This document shows positions 1 through 10,308 of a DNA stretch of 64,000 nt, in pieces. Source of the DNA: Hydrangea macrophylla (Eukaryota > Streptophyta > Magnoliopsida > Cornales > Hydrangeaceae); contig CM066988.1 in the NCBI GenBank assembly GCA_033977485.1, positions 75,507,169 through 75,571,168 of the forward strand, in the 5' to 3' direction. The translations under genes and the position numbers were made by a program. Within the stretch, counting starts at the first letter, position 1, and each line of letters starts with the position of its first letter. Under the pieces are notes generated by a model that saw nothing but the letters and a program-made list of their open reading frames with translations, was not told the origin of the DNA and searched no databases.

Positions 1-957
1 CAACTAATTTTCTTAAATATACAATTTACTTGTAGTAATTGAAATGTTCTGTCGTTGTTTGTACATATACTACAAAGACAAAGACATTCATTTTATAATA
101 CATAGTAATTGAAAAGTTTATGCTTGTCTGATCATGTCTTGTGCATATTAACATCCTCAACAAATTGCACATTTTAATTAGTTAATTTGTTTCTGTGTCT
201 GCAGCTTTTATCAAAAATCAAGAATCCATTGTCTTTTAATGCCTCCAATTTAGTAGCAACTTCAATCTCAAATGATAGATTTGTGCATGCACTTATTGGT
301 ATAAGACGAATATCTTCAATGATTTTAATTGCAACTTTAATCTCTTCTTCCAATTATAGCACAATTTTAAAAATAAAAAATAAAATAAAATAAAAAATCA
401 CCATTTCATGTTTAATTAATCGAAAATAATTAGAAAAAAATTATCTCTCTATCTCTAAATGTATACATATACACATATATGTAGATGCATGCATTTGTAC
501 ACGATCACAAAATGCATCCAATGAAATAAGATGAATATGTTCTATCAATTTTATTCTATTACAATTTTTATCTCTTCTTGTAATTAGTACCATATATATA
601 TATATATATATTTTCACCATTTCATTTTTGTCAAATCGAAAAGAATGGGAAAAGGCTCTCACTCTGAAAAAGAAGAACCTAATTACCCCTTCTCAGTTGA
701 TCTGCTTCTTCATCTCCATCCCATTATTCAACACATCTTCAACCTATTTCTCGCCAGTTCTCACACTCTATTTGAATCTTCACTAGCATCTGCTCAGAAT
801 CAGTTTATTTTTCTCTCTAATGCATATATGTATTATTTCATTTAATGTTGTATTCTCGTGTTTGATTATTGATATAAATGAGTATTCGTACAGAAAATTA
901 TTTGATAAATTGTTTAAAATTGTTTTTCACCCGTGAATAACACGGGTATCGAGCTAG
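1..957 (+). mobile_element. Helitron-like element, 3' end (5' end not found)
   Basis: The right end has the hallmarks of a Helitron 3' terminus. A perfect 6 bp stem with a 5 nt loop lies at 930-946 (CCCGTGAATAACACGGG), 7 nt follow, then the terminal CTAG at 954-957 and a T at 958, as expected for insertion between A and T. No Rep/helicase coding is seen upstream, so the element would be non-autonomous. I could not locate the 5' TC terminus; the element may start inside the window or before it. The region is AT-rich and holds only short meaningless ORFs. The start given is the window edge, not a measured boundary. Confidence 0.55.
290..650. repeat. Diverged direct duplication
   Basis: About 290-430 and 525-650 are related copies. 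Both run from a block with AATATSTTC through ATCTCTTCTT and AATTA to CACCATTTCAT and a TCGAAAA block, but they differ at many positions and have an AT-rich insertion of different length (A-rich in copy 1, TA repeat in copy 2). It lies inside the Helitron-like element. Confidence 0.5.
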
Positions 958-986
958 TATATTTATATATACATATATATATATAT

Positions 987-1180
987 AGTCCGGATCTCCG
1001 ACAGACCACAAAAGATGGACCAAGGAGTGGACTGACTTTTTGCGGCGAAAATGTCATTTTATGCGATGAAATTTTTTGTCGTTAAAAACAATGATTTTTT
1101 GCAACGCAAAAACGACATTTTCACCGCAAAAAATCGTCCGCTCCTTGATATGTTTTGTGGTCCGCACTTGATCGGTTCTG
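987..1180. mobile_element. Foldback MITE (TA-microsatellite family, copy A)
   Basis: About 55 bp at 1004-1058 are complementary to 1108-1162 (paired blocks GACCACAAAA, AAGGAGYGGAC, TTTTTTGCGGYGAAAATG). The ends AGTCCGGATCT / AGAACCGATC abut (TA)n on both sides. The same design recurs at 7086, 12166, 20409, 22947 and 39670 in this window: ~180-200 bp, nearly a complete hairpin, always in TA repeats. A TA target duplication would suit Tc1/mariner-type mobilisation, but the TA-rich flanks make the TSD unreadable. Confidence 0.7.
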
Positions 1181-2590
1181 TATATATATACACGTACATA
1201 AATTAATATAGGTAAATGCGTCGGCACGTCACAACCTTTAGTTAACTGCCATCATCAAGTGGACATTCATTATCATCATCACAAAAGTTAATTAGCGAGC
1301 TACCTTCATCAACAGGACATTCATTATCTCATTTCCAATATCTACTAATGAGGCTTTCCTTTGAGATGGAAGGTTTTAGAGCAAATATACCCATCTTGCT
1401 ATCTCTTTCATCTTTCTTTTTCCATTGCCCCTTGACAACACCATTGATTGTTCTTTGGCCATGGACCCCAACAAGAAACCGAAACACAATTATCGCTATC
1501 ATTAAAAGAATTGCGTGCATTTAATTTATGGTATGCATCTCTATATACAGTTGCTTTCACATTAAGTTGATGTTATCCAAATTATTCTAATTTATTCTTT
1601 AGTATTATTAGGATAATAAATAAGCGCGATCATACCATATTGATGGTTTAGTGAATTGGTGCGCGATAATTTTATGTACGGAAACTGTGGGGCACCCCAT
1701 GTCAAGCTCATTAACGAACCTTGCTCCTCTCTCTCTTTCCTCCCCAGGGCCTGGCATTTAGGATAGCCTCAAGGCTGCCAGCCTGTCTGGAGAGCCCAAG
1801 TCTTAACCCAACAGCGAGTCAACTTGGTTTTATCCTTCTATGTTCTAACCCAAAAGGCGCCTCAATGATTTGAGGACGACACATACTTATATACAGGATC
1901 TTTACTCTGCCAGCTTCCGATGTAGGACGTAATGCGCCGAAACATATTCCAACATACGTACACCAAATGTCTAGCGGGCTATAGCCCAATTGGCCCAGCC
2001 TCTCTCTGAGTTCTAGTTGCTTGCCTCCGGTTATTCTTCATTCGGAATAAATGACCCTTGTTGGACTTTGCTATGGGCCAGTGTAGGGTTTTGGGGTTGA
2101 GTTAGGGCTGGGATGTGGGTGTGTATGTGTGTGTGTGTGTGTGTGTGCACGCGCGTGCGGGGAGGGGAGTGTGTTTGTGTGTGTATCTAGTCCGAATCCA
2201 AATAAGTGTTAAAATAAATAAATAAATAATTACGTACATGGTACACCAAACGATAAAATAAATAAATAAAAAGAAAAAAAAATAAAGTGACCCAATGGAC
2301 TGTTCTCTAAGGAATATTCAAATCTCAAATATGATCAGACACTAATTTTCCATCTTATTTAATATTATTTTTTATTATTCAACCATAGCCACCAATATTA
2401 AAGTATTGAAACATTGATTAATAATTAAATGGAAAACTTAGCAATCTATATGTTACTGTTAGAGGGTAATGGAAGGCACTAGTCGCACCCTGGTTTTCAG
2501 TAGAGAGATTACTTTATCGTCCATTGGAGGGGTTTATATCCTCACATATGTATATACTTTATACTGTTATACATACTAAACAAATATGTG
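1181..2590. other. Intergenic, no gene recognised
   Basis: AT-rich spacer. It contains a short direct repeat of the GGACATTCATTATC type (about 1250-1281 and 1304-1329), a more GC-rich block at 1680-2090 that I cannot assign, and a (TG)n microsatellite at about 2107-2148. No convincing coding potential on either strand. Confidence 0.6.
2016..2210 (+). repeat. Dispersed repeat, copy 1 (inverted partner at 6710-6835)
   Basis: Shares an ordered series of blocks with the reverse complement of 6710-6835: CTAGTTGCTTG, a GGACTTTGC/AGACTTTAC block, a TTTGGGRTTRGATTRGGGCTGGG-like block, then TGTGTGTATCTAGT and a CGGATTCAAATAA-like block. The copy here is expanded by the (TG)n tract. Function unknown; presumably two diverged copies of one transposable element in opposite orientation. 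Confidence 0.55.
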
Positions 2591-3058
2591 CAATTCCGTT
2601 CTAACGAGGGATCCCTCGCTTTTAGAAAAGTGAGGACTTCTAATTTATTCAGAAAGCCAGTCACATTACGTCATTATATTGACATGGTGATCATTTAGTC
2701 TTAACTATATACATGGTCATGATAAGTGGTTAGCAACATTTCAAAGTAATAAACCGCCAACCACTTGTCATGATCCCCTGGAAATTGGGGGCACTCGATC
2801 TCAATCATATACATGGTTATGACAAGTGGTTAGCAACATTTCAAAGTAATAAACTGCCAAACACTTGTCATGATTCCCTGAAAATTGGGGCATGTGTATG
2901 GTTAAGATTAAATGATCACCATATCAGCATGATGACATGGTGTGACGGGCTCACTAAATAATTTCTCGATTTATAGCCATTGAATCATTCACTCCAACGG
3001 CCAAGAATAGAGGTCCTCACTTTAGAAAGTGAGGGATCCCCTCGTTAGAATGTGGCTG
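2591..3058. mobile_element. Mutator-like MITE with ~50 bp TIRs and 10 bp TSD
   Basis: Perfect 10 bp target duplication CAAATATGTG at 2581-2590 and 3059-3068. The TIRs share TTCTAACGAGGG, a GATCCCTC block and AAAGTGAGGAC and extend ~50 bp at each end. TSD length and long TIRs fit Mutator-like elements (MULE-derived MITE). Inside is a ~102 bp direct duplication (about 2711-2795 and 2812-2895) and inverted blocks (GGTGATCATTTA at ~2685 against TAAATGATCACC at ~2910), so the single strand could fold into a multi-arm structure. No coding capacity. Confidence 0.85.
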
Positions 3059-3432
3059 CAAATATGTGTACCATGATCTTGTTCGATCGGAATCACTTAT
3101 CAAGCGTGTAATGGGCACAAAAGTGCTTTTGGGACTCAAATTCAGGATTTATTTTAGGAAGCTTTTTAGAATGTCAAAATCGTGTTTTGACTAAAACAAG
3201 TCCACCGAGCGGGTTCGATGATGCAAGAAACAAGGTTGAGTTTTAATAAAATGAATAAATTTAATTTTAATAAAGACTTGAACTAATCCAATTTTTTTTT
3301 CTTTTTTTTTCTCTAAACTCTCTGTCTTCTCTTTAAACCAACTCCCTCCGGCCGATCTTCGCCCTTCTAAAGGCTCTCCCACCATAGAAGGGTCCTTGGC
3401 CCTTTCCTTCTTATTTTTTTGTTCGTTTCGTT
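3059..3432. other. Intergenic, no gene recognised
   Basis: Includes the right TSD of the preceding MITE and a polypyrimidine stretch (3288-3345). Nothing recognisable. Confidence 0.5.
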
Positions 3433-4563
3433 TAGGGGTGGCAATCGGGTCGTGTCGGGTCATAATCGTGCCGCGTCATTGTCGTGTCGGGTCATAATCG
3501 TGTCATTCTTAACATGTCATAATCGTGTCGGGTCATACATGGGTCACCCGTCTAACCCGTGTAGGGTGTTACTGGTTCGGTTCAGTTCGATTTGGTTCGG
3601 TACAGTTCGATTCGGCTCGGTTCGAATTTTTATTTTCTATTTTTTCCATGTTTTGAAAACCAACAGAAGTGGTCGGTGCGGTCAATTTTTTCGCCTTTTG
3701 GTCAATTTTGCCAATTTGGGCGGTCGGATCGGTTTTTAGTTATACAAAATTTTAAGAAAACTGACCAGTTAGCTCGGTTTGGTTATTCGAAAAAAGCTTC
3801 CAATCCTACTAAGATCACAAATAAGTCTTCTTCCATCAAATGTATAAATTATTAACACGTACATTTTAAATATCAAAATACTACAAATATAACAATATCC
3901 AACTATTATAAACTTAACACTCAAGCGCATTCAAACAAAATGAATAAGAAAAAATATTATTTTTACTAACTGTATAAAAAATTTCTTCACTTGCCATCCA
4001 TCAAGAATTAAGATTAACAGTTGCATTTGTTTAATTGACTAATTTGTCTCCCTCCCAATCCAGCAATCCTGGCGTGCTTCCTCCCTTTTTATTTTCAATT
4101 ATTTTTTTATACAATGCTTGATGCATGAATGCTTCCAGGCTCCAGTTTCCTCCCTCCCTTATTAGTTATTAATTATTATTTTTTTTATTACATTAGTTAT
4201 TAATTATTATATATAAATTTACTTGTTTGATATGCTGGTAACTACTCTTTTTTTGTGAGCGAAAAAAAAATAATTTTAGTTTATATATAGATTCTTAAAA
4301 TAAATTTTTTGGTAAATTTTTTTTAAATTCTGATTTATATTATTTGCATTTTAGACTTCCAGATTATTAAAAATTATTTTTAAAACTTAAAAAAAAAAAA
4401 AAAAAAAAAGCGCCCAAACTGTACTTAAATATTAATTGGGTCAACCCGTTTATTAATCGTGTCAAACGGGTTGACTCGTTTATGACCCGTGTCACTCAAA
4501 CCCTTTTATTTTCGTGTCAGGTAGTGTCGGGTTGCCGTGTCGGGTCAAAAATTGCCACCCGTA
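3433..4563. mobile_element. Non-autonomous hAT element (GGGTGGCAAT family, copy 1)
   Basis: TIRs TAGGGGTGGCAAT at 3433 and, on the other strand, TACGGGTGGCAAT ending at 4563. The flanking 8 bp are GTTTCGTT (3425-3432) and GTTTCTTT (4564-4571), a one-mismatch 8 bp TSD as hAT elements make. Subterminal regions are packed with CGGGTC/GTGTCGGGT repeats at both ends, a typical hAT arrangement. A GGTTCGG-rich block inside (3570-3630) recurs in the two relatives at 19479 and 20006, so it is part of the family. No transposase; the interior is AT-rich with short low-complexity ORFs. Confidence 0.85.
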
Positions 4564-5204
4564 GTTTCTTTCTCCTTGTGGAGGTTTATCCCTCTTTGTG
4601 GGAGTATTTGTTCCTTTTTTATTTTTATTTTTTGTTGTTGGAATTGGTTTCCTACCGATCTAGATCTCTTCCTCGCATTTTTCATTGCTGGAATTAGTTT
4701 CCCACTCTAGAATAGTTTAAGTCCATCACTCCAATTATCTTAATTACATGGTTCCTATGGATTTTTTGAATTTTTAGCCTCCTACAGAATTCTGACCACA
4801 ATCACATTTACCTATATAGAGTTTTTAACCCTCAACCAAGAAGGTAAAATACCCTGTTATTGAAACTCGATTTCACTTAGGCTAAGTGGTCTTGGATGGG
4901 ATTAAGAGTTCTACTTTGCCTAATCGGTAGAAAAGTCAATTCTATCCAAAATGGGCCTGTGTTTACCCACAACTCTCATGGGTGATAGAGAGAAGTGACA
5001 CTAGAGAGAGAAAGTGGGAATGTGTTTGTTTGTGTGAGAGTGCGCGTGTGGGCCAATTGATGTCACCAAGATTTCATAGTTGAAAAGGAGTAGAAAAAAA
5101 CGTCCACGAGGGTAGGGTGTTGGGGGTGTCCGGGTGACCCTCCTCTAGGCAAATACGCGGTGTGTAAATTAAATTATAATTAATAATATAAATAATAACA
5201 ATAA
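4564..5204. other. Intergenic, no gene recognised
   Basis: Spacer with a short GA/TG-rich stretch (4985-5050). It ends in the left TSD (TAACAATAA, 5196-5204) of the next MITE. No coding signal. Confidence 0.5.
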
Positions 5205-6146
5205 GGGTTAAATGCACTTTGCACCTCACATTATACTATATTTGACACTTTAGTTCCTAAATAATTCCCCCTCCCCCTCCCCCTCTCCCTCTCCCTTGTC
5301 ACTTTTTAGCATCACTTTTGGCATCAGTAAACAGGGGCGGAGCCAGGAAGTTGTACTTGGGGGGGGGGGGGGGGGCGAATACACGGTCCCTATGTTTGCT
5401 TGTAAAATTGCCAAAACGGGGTTTGGGGGCAACGCCCCCAAGGCGAATTTTTTTTGGGTACTTTATACTTTTTTTAGGTTTATGTGTGCATATTGTCACT
5501 TTTTTTTTATAGTAAAGTCTGATCACATACTATAATTCATAAAGCTTGGACCGATGTTAAATCAATTTGGCTTTGAGTTAAACTGAGAAGTGAAAAAAAA
5601 TCAATGTGTTGGGCCAAATATTTAGAGTGAGTTAAATTAGAATTGATCAATATTAGTTCAGTTTCTCTTTATTTAGAATTTATAACTTCATTAATGGTTA
5701 AGGGTGGATTAGGTAACAATTAGTGTTACAATGTGTATATTAATTAGCACGGACCATTATGTAAAAGTTATTATATTGAAGGGGCCAATATGTAAGTAAA
5801 TTTCAAAACTTTACAGTAATTATAAATACCCTACTCATTCAAATTTTTTGCAGGGGCCAACTATATGTAACATATATAATAATCACAAATTTATAGGGTA
5901 AAAAAACAAATTTTACAAAATCATGCAGGGGCCATGGCCCCTGCTAGTCTCCACTATGCTCCGCCCCTGTCAGTAAAATTGACTTTTTCTAACACTAAAA
6001 GTGACATTGGGACAAACTGCCACAAAATGTTAATTAAAGAATCAAAATATAAAAAAAAAAAAATTAAATAAAAAAAAATTAAACAATTTGTTTAGGGATT
6101 AAAGTGCCACTGAGTATAATTTGAGGGTACAAAATGTATTTTATCC
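5205..6146. mobile_element. Mutator-type MITE with 9 bp TSD, split by a nested hAT MITE
   Basis: TSD TAACAATAA at 5196-5204 and 6147-6155. TIRs begin GGGTTAAATGCACTTTG on the left and GGATAAAATACATTTTG on the right (reverse strand) and stay recognisable for ~60 bp through ATTATACT and CACTTTA blocks. The 9 bp TSD suits a Mutator-derived MITE. Without the nested 638 bp element and its duplicated 8 bp the original length would be ~296 bp. A C-rich pyrimidine tract lies just left of the nested insertion (5267-5300). Confidence 0.8.
5332..5969. mobile_element. hAT MITE nested in the preceding MITE
   Basis: TIR CAGGGGCGGAGC at both ends and a perfect 8 bp TSD TCAGTAAA at 5324-5331 and 5970-5977. 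The left subterminal region carries a run of 17 G (5359-5375) and a GGGGGCAACGCCCCC palindrome at about 5426; the right has CAGGGGCCATGGCCCCTG at 5925-5942. No transposase. CAGGGGCGGAGC-type ends are common for plant hAT non-autonomous families. Confidence 0.9.
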
Positions 6147-7085
6147 TAACAATAATAAGTTTAATAACTATAAGGCTCACCAATTAGTGGACACTACTAA
6201 TTTCACTTACCTTTCTGTGGGTCATGTAACCGTTTCAGGAAAAAAAAAATTTATTTAGATAAATTGAGAGTAACATCTGACATGCACACGAAATTTCTCA
6301 TATAATAGGAGTTGATTTTTTGAGTGGGTTTCATGTCTCAGGATCCACATAAAATGGGACTAATGTATTATTTGGAAAACTTTTAGGATGTAATGATTGC
6401 AACTTGAAGAGTGGCGTGGTATACAAAATCAATTACATACTGACATTACAAACAAACAAAATGACTGACATTACATGATGGGCTCACTATATAATTTCTC
6501 CCGAGAGAATCCAATTCCTCGTAAGAAAATATGTAGTGATCTGATAAATTGTGACGTTTTAGAACCAAAATTTAATCCTACGTAAGGACGTGTGAATTCC
6601 ATCCAGTCAAAACTTCTCCTCCCTCTTACCATAATTCCCACTCTTATTGGTCCTTACTTTTTCTCTTTTTTTTTTTCTTTTTTTTTTTCTTTTATCTTTT
6701 TTATGTTTATTTGAATCCGAACTAGATACACACACAACCCAGCCCCAATCTAATCCCAAAGTCTCATAGTAGCCTACAGTAAAGTCTAATAATGGTCACT
6801 CATTCTGACTGAATAATATTAGGGGACAAGCAACTAGATCCCTTATGAAAATTCGAGCTCTCTCCCTTCCCACTACGAAAAAAGAGGCTATATCAATTGG
6901 ACTACAACCCGCTTAGTCTTATTGGGCCTTTACTTTAACTACCCTCCAATCATGTAGCTCCGAAACTATCCACAAATTCTCTCTCCATTTCCCATTTTTT
7001 CTCGGGTCTAACAATGTGGTCATGTCATATGTCATGGTTATAAAGGAAGCCATATCTATACATACATACATACATATATATATAT
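6147..7085. other. Intergenic with second copy of dispersed repeat (6710-6835)
   Basis: 6710-6835 is the inverted relative of 2016-2210. A block near 6479-6500 (GGGCTCACTATATAATTTCTC) resembles the right interior of the 2591-3058 MITE (2946-2968), so a decayed relative may lie around 6400-6560, but I cannot set its ends. No gene. Confidence 0.5.
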
Positions 7086-7252
7086 AGTCCCTTCTTTCGA
7101 GAGAGTCTTCATTTTAATAAAAGTGAGAACTAATGAGGACTTCTGTTTACAACTGTTGAATTTGATTACTGAAATAATTTTACAGACTAAAAATCGAAGC
7201 TAATAGCTATAAACTTTAATAAAATGAGAACTCTCTTATGAGAAGAGTAGTG
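7086..7252. mobile_element. Foldback MITE (TA-microsatellite family, copy F)
   Basis: Left arm 7086-7130 (AGTCCCTTCTTTCGAGAGAG then TCATTTTAATAAA) pairs imperfectly with the right arm ending ~7250 (reverse strand CTTCTCATAAGAGAGTTCTC then ATTTTATTAAA). Flanked by (TA)n on both sides. A more diverged member than the copies at 12166 and 39670. Confidence 0.6.
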
Positions 7253-7576
7253 TGTGTATATATATATAATAGAAGTAATTATAGATTTAATATATATGGA
7301 TATACGATTGTATATTTATATAGATTTAAAATAAAATAATATTCAAAAGTAAAAAAAAGAATTAAATATCTTTTTGACTTTTATAATTTTGCTGTAACTT
7401 CTTTCATACTTACTGTAAGATACTAACAGTCTCTCTCTCACCATATATACTATTTTTTTCATTTTTTTTAACTCTTTTTTTAATTTTATTTCTTACCGAC
7501 TTTGTGGGTAAATATTTATAAATTTTTTTAAAAATATCAAATTTGAAAACCCGTACATAATACGGACAAACACTAG
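7253..7576 (+). mobile_element. Helitron-like 3' end just upstream of NCED promoter
   Basis: Stem-loop CCGTA-CATAA-TACGG at 7551-7565, 7 nt, then terminal CTAG (7573-7576) followed by T (7577): the Helitron 3' signature. The short stem and the absence of a located TC 5' end make this less certain than the one at 63639. The start shown is only the edge of the neighbouring MITE; the true 5' end is unknown and no coding is seen. The terminus lies 56 bp before the NCED G-box. Confidence 0.5.
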
Positions 7577-7632
7577 TAAATATAAACGTATGTCCCTCTA
7601 TGACCTACCCAAGTGCCCTTTGCACAAAACTA

Positions 7633-7640
7633 CCACGTGG
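7633..7640 (+). promoter_or_regulatory. G-box / ABRE-type element of the NCED promoter
   Basis: CCACGTGG, a perfect G-box palindrome with an ACGTGG core, 68 bp upstream of the TATA box. bZIP factors (ABF/AREB type) and bHLH factors bind such sites; G-boxes are known in stress-induced NCED promoters. Assignment to NCED rests on position only. Confidence 0.6.
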
Positions 7641-7707
7641 TCTTCTCTTAGATATGTCTGAGGTGGACCTCCCAAACACACCCTTCTTCTTCGTCACCAC
7701 CATACTC

Positions 7708-7715
7708 TATTTATA
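7708..7715 (+). promoter_or_regulatory. TATA box of NCED
   Basis: TATTTATA within CTCTATTTATACC, 142 bp upstream of the start codon, the only good plant TATA box between the Helitron-like end and the ATG. It predicts transcription start near 7738-7750 and a ~110 nt leader. Confidence 0.65.
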
Positions 7716-7745
7716 CCATCATTCCCCTTCTCACTCTCTCCCCCA

Positions 7746-7798
7746 ACACACACACACACTCTCTCTCTCTCTCTCTTCTCTTTCTCTCTCTCTCTCTA
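7746..7798. repeat. (CA)n(CT)n microsatellite in the NCED leader
   Basis: (CA)7 at about 7746-7759 running into an interrupted (CT)n tract to about 7797, inside the predicted 5' UTR. Pyrimidine tracts are frequent in plant 5' UTRs and this one is probably length-polymorphic. Confidence 0.85.
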
Positions 7799-7856
7799 CA
7801 AAGAAAAAAACAAAACTACACATAAAACACCCCCTCCTCTGCAACCATCTGCAACC

Positions 7857-9659
7857 ATGGCTTCTTCTTCTACAACACCAACAAATTCCAATACATGGGC
7901 TGGCAGGGCCCAATCCTTCTCTACCACTTCTTCACTAATGAACATGGGCTTTCCGGCAAAGACCATCTCAATGAAGAAGCCCATGAGAAAAGCCCAAATT
8001 CACTGTGCTCTAAACTCACCTTCACTGCTTCAATTACCAAAACAACCCTACCAAATACCAACAATAACCAAACAGGACTCAACAGACACTCCTAAAAAAG
8101 CTCAACCACCGAAGTGGAACTTAATACAAAGATTTGCGGCGAAGGGCTTCGAGTTAATTGAAGGCGCGTTGGTCTCACGCGAGCTCCAACACCCACTTCC
8201 CAAAACTGCCGACCCACGTGTCCAAATCGCCGGAAATTTCGCTCCAGTGCCGGAACAACCCGTTCGCCACTCCTTACCGGTTACCGGCACAATACCCGGT
8301 TGCATTTCCGGCGTCTACGTCAGAAACGGGGCCAACCCACTGTTCGAGCCGGTCGCCGGTCACCACCTCTTCGACGGCGACGGCATGATTCACGCCGTTA
8401 AAATTGACGGCAATTCGGTAAGCTACTCTTGTCGATTAACCGAGACTCACCGGTTGGCTCAGGAGCGAGAACTGGGCCGGCCGGTTTTTCCGAAAGCAAT
8501 CGGAGAGCTTCACGGCCACTCGGGTATTGCTCGGCTCTTACTATTCTACGGCCGAGGACTATTCGGCCTCGTAAACCACACCAATGGCATGGGAGTGGCC
8601 AACGCCGGTTTGGTTTATTTCAACCGGCGATTACTTGCCATGTCCGAGGACGATCTTCCTTATCAAGTCCGTGTAACACGGACCGGTGACCTTAAAACCA
8701 TTGGTCGGTTCGATTTTAATAAGCAGCTCGGGTCGACCATGATTGCTCACCCGAAGCTCGACCCGGTCTCCGGCGACCTCTTCGCTCTAAGCTACGACGT
8801 CATTTCGAAGCCGTATCTCAAATACTTCAAATTCTCTCCAGACGGGGCAAAGTCGCCGGATGTCCAAATACCACTCGACGTTCCGACGATGATCCATGAT
8901 TTCGCTATTACCGAGAATTTCGTCGTAATTCCGGACCAACAAGTAGTTTTCAAGCTCCAAGAGATGATCGGAGGCGGGTCGCCGGTGATTTACGACAAGA
9001 ACAAGATGACCCGGTTCGGGATTTTATCGAAAAAGGCTGAAAATGACTCAGACATCATCTGGGTCGACTCGCCAGAGACTTTCTGTTTTCATCTATGGAA
9101 TGCTTGGGAAGAACCCGAGTCCGACGAGGTCGTGGTAATCGGGTCATGCATGACACCACCCGACTCCATATTCAACGAATGCGATGAGAGTTTACAGAGC
9201 GTGTTATCGGAAATTCGACTCAATTTAAAGACCGGCGAGTCAACTCGCCGCCCGATACTACAATCTTCCGAGCAGGTAAACTTAGAAGCGGGTATGGTGA
9301 ACCGGAACATGCTGGGTCGAAAGACCCGATTCGTTTATCTCGCCATTGCCGAACCGTGGCCAAAAGTCTCGGGTTTCGCCAAAGTGGATCTGTTTTCCGG
9401 AGAAGTTGAAAAGTTCATCTACGGCGATGAGAAATACGGTGGGGAGCCTTTTTTTGTACCAAGGGACTCAAATCTAGAGAGAGAAGATGATGGGTACATT
9501 TTAACATTCGTTCACGACGAGAAGACAGGTAAGTCGGAGCTTCAGATCATAAACGCCATGAATTTACAGTTAGAGGCTTCCGTTAAGCTTCCGTCGAGGG
9601 TTCCATACGGATTTCACGGGACATTCATAACAGCCAACGACTTGGAGAATCAAGTATAG
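7857..9659 (+). CDS. NCED: 9-cis-epoxycarotenoid dioxygenase (NCED), chloroplastic
   Basis: Single uninterrupted 600-codon frame, as expected for the intronless NCED genes. The enzyme cleaves 9-cis-violaxanthin or 9'-cis-neoxanthin to xanthoxin, the committed step of abscisic acid synthesis in plastids. Residues 1 to ~60 are rich in Ser/Thr and basic with few acids, like a plastid transit peptide. Residues 86-110 ([10 protein letters not shown] then FELIEGALV) form the amphipathic helix linked to membrane association. The carotenoid oxygenase domain (~125-598) has motifs [19 protein letters not shown] and [13 protein letters not shown]. The four iron-ligand histidines fall at 298 (AHPK), 347 (IHDF), 412 (FHLW) and 587 (GFHG), the spacing of maize VP14. 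Length and ends match the family's usual 580-615 residues. The start is the first ATG after the TATA box, in good context (ACCATGG). The coding region is GC-richer than its surroundings. It looks functional; which NCED paralogue (NCED3-like or other) cannot be told here. Confidence 0.97.
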   Translation: MASSSTTPTNSNTWAGRAQSFSTTSSLMNMGFPAKTISMKKPMRKAQIHCALNSPSLLQLPKQPYQIPTITKQDSTDTPKKAQPPKWNLIQRFAAKGFELIEGALVSRELQHPLPKTADPRVQIAGNFAPVPEQPVRHSLPVTGTIPGCISGVYVRNGANPLFEPVAGHHLFDGDGMIHAVKIDGNSVSYSCRLTETHRLAQERELGRPVFPKAIGELHGHSGIARLLLFYGRGLFGLVNHTNGMGVANAGLVYFNRRLLAMSEDDLPYQVRVTRTGDLKTIGRFDFNKQLGSTMIAHPKLDPVSGDLFALSYDVISKPYLKYFKFSPDGAKSPDVQIPLDVPTMIHDFAITENFVVIPDQQVVFKLQEMIGGGSPVIYDKNKMTRFGILSKKAENDSDIIWVDSPETFCFHLWNAWEEPESDEVVVIGSCMTPPDSIFNECDESLQSVLSEIRLNLKTGESTRRPILQSSEQVNLEAGMVNRNMLGRKTRFVYLAIAEPWPKVSGFAKVDLFSGEVEKFIYGDEKYGGEPFFVPRDSNLEREDDGYILTFVHDEKTGKSELQIINAMNLQLEASVKLPSRVPYGFHGTFITANDLENQV

Positions 9660-10066
9660 ACACATACGTACATATATATATATATATATCTATACGTGAA
9701 TAAATTTTTAGGTGTTTGAATATTTACAGTTAGGACTGTCACGACGTACTGTCCATGGAGGGTGGTTGTGATAGTGTGAGGTTATATATATATATATATG
9801 TGAATATATATATATATGTGGAGAGAGAGAGAGATACCAGAGGGACGGTAGCTTTATGGACAGGTCCCCGGACTCTTTCTTGAAAATTTTTTAAGTCTAA
9901 ACAACCATTTTGCTTTTTCGAGGAGACCAAACTTGTAGCTTCTTCACTGTGGGTAGCATTGAAGCTCAGCTGGTTTCTGTTGGTTTTCTTTTATTTCTTT
10001 TATTTTTTTGTTCCTTTTATTGGGTTTGTGTTTTAATGACTACTTTGGCATGTAGATGAAAATAAA
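9660..10066 (+). terminator. NCED 3' UTR with candidate poly(A) signals
   Basis: AATAAA occurs at 9699-9704, only 40 nt after the stop, and again at 10061-10066 after a ~400 nt stretch containing (TA)n and (GA)n tracts (9673-9836). The second, in TGAAAATAAAGATC followed by a T-rich run, is the better placed signal for a normal-length 3' UTR. Either or both may be used. Confidence 0.45.
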
Positions 10067-10173
10067 GATCTCTTTTTCCGATCTACAATGTTTTCACTTA
10101 TTGTAGTAGATAATACTCCTCTCTCTTTCTTATAGATTCCTCTATTATATTTTGGCGCAAGTTTATACCGATT

Positions 10174-10308
10174 AGTTTCTTATACGAGAACATGGGTTTT
10201 AATCGTTGGATGAGAATTTAGTAATAAATATATATTCAGATTTTTGAGAATCTTATAGCTAGATTCTCATCCAATAGTTAAAACTCGTCTTCTCATGTGA
10301 GAAATTCC
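10174..10308. mobile_element. Foldback MITE relic
   Basis: Arms 10174-10219 and 10257-10308 are inverted copies sharing GGATGAGAATYTA, a GTTTTAAYYRTTGGATGAGA block and YGAGAA blocks. The arms resemble those of the TA-family copies only loosely and flank no clear TSD. No coding. Confidence 0.5.

Noticed and set aside
1624..1645. GCGATCATACCA resembles part of 5S rRNA (Cassandra-type TRIM hint)
   Set aside because: Only ~12 bases match, with no further 5S box or LTR pair around it.
7600..7938. 112-codon ORF overlapping the NCED start
   Set aside because: It is in a different frame across the promoter, leader microsatellite and transit peptide; a shadow of the real gene.
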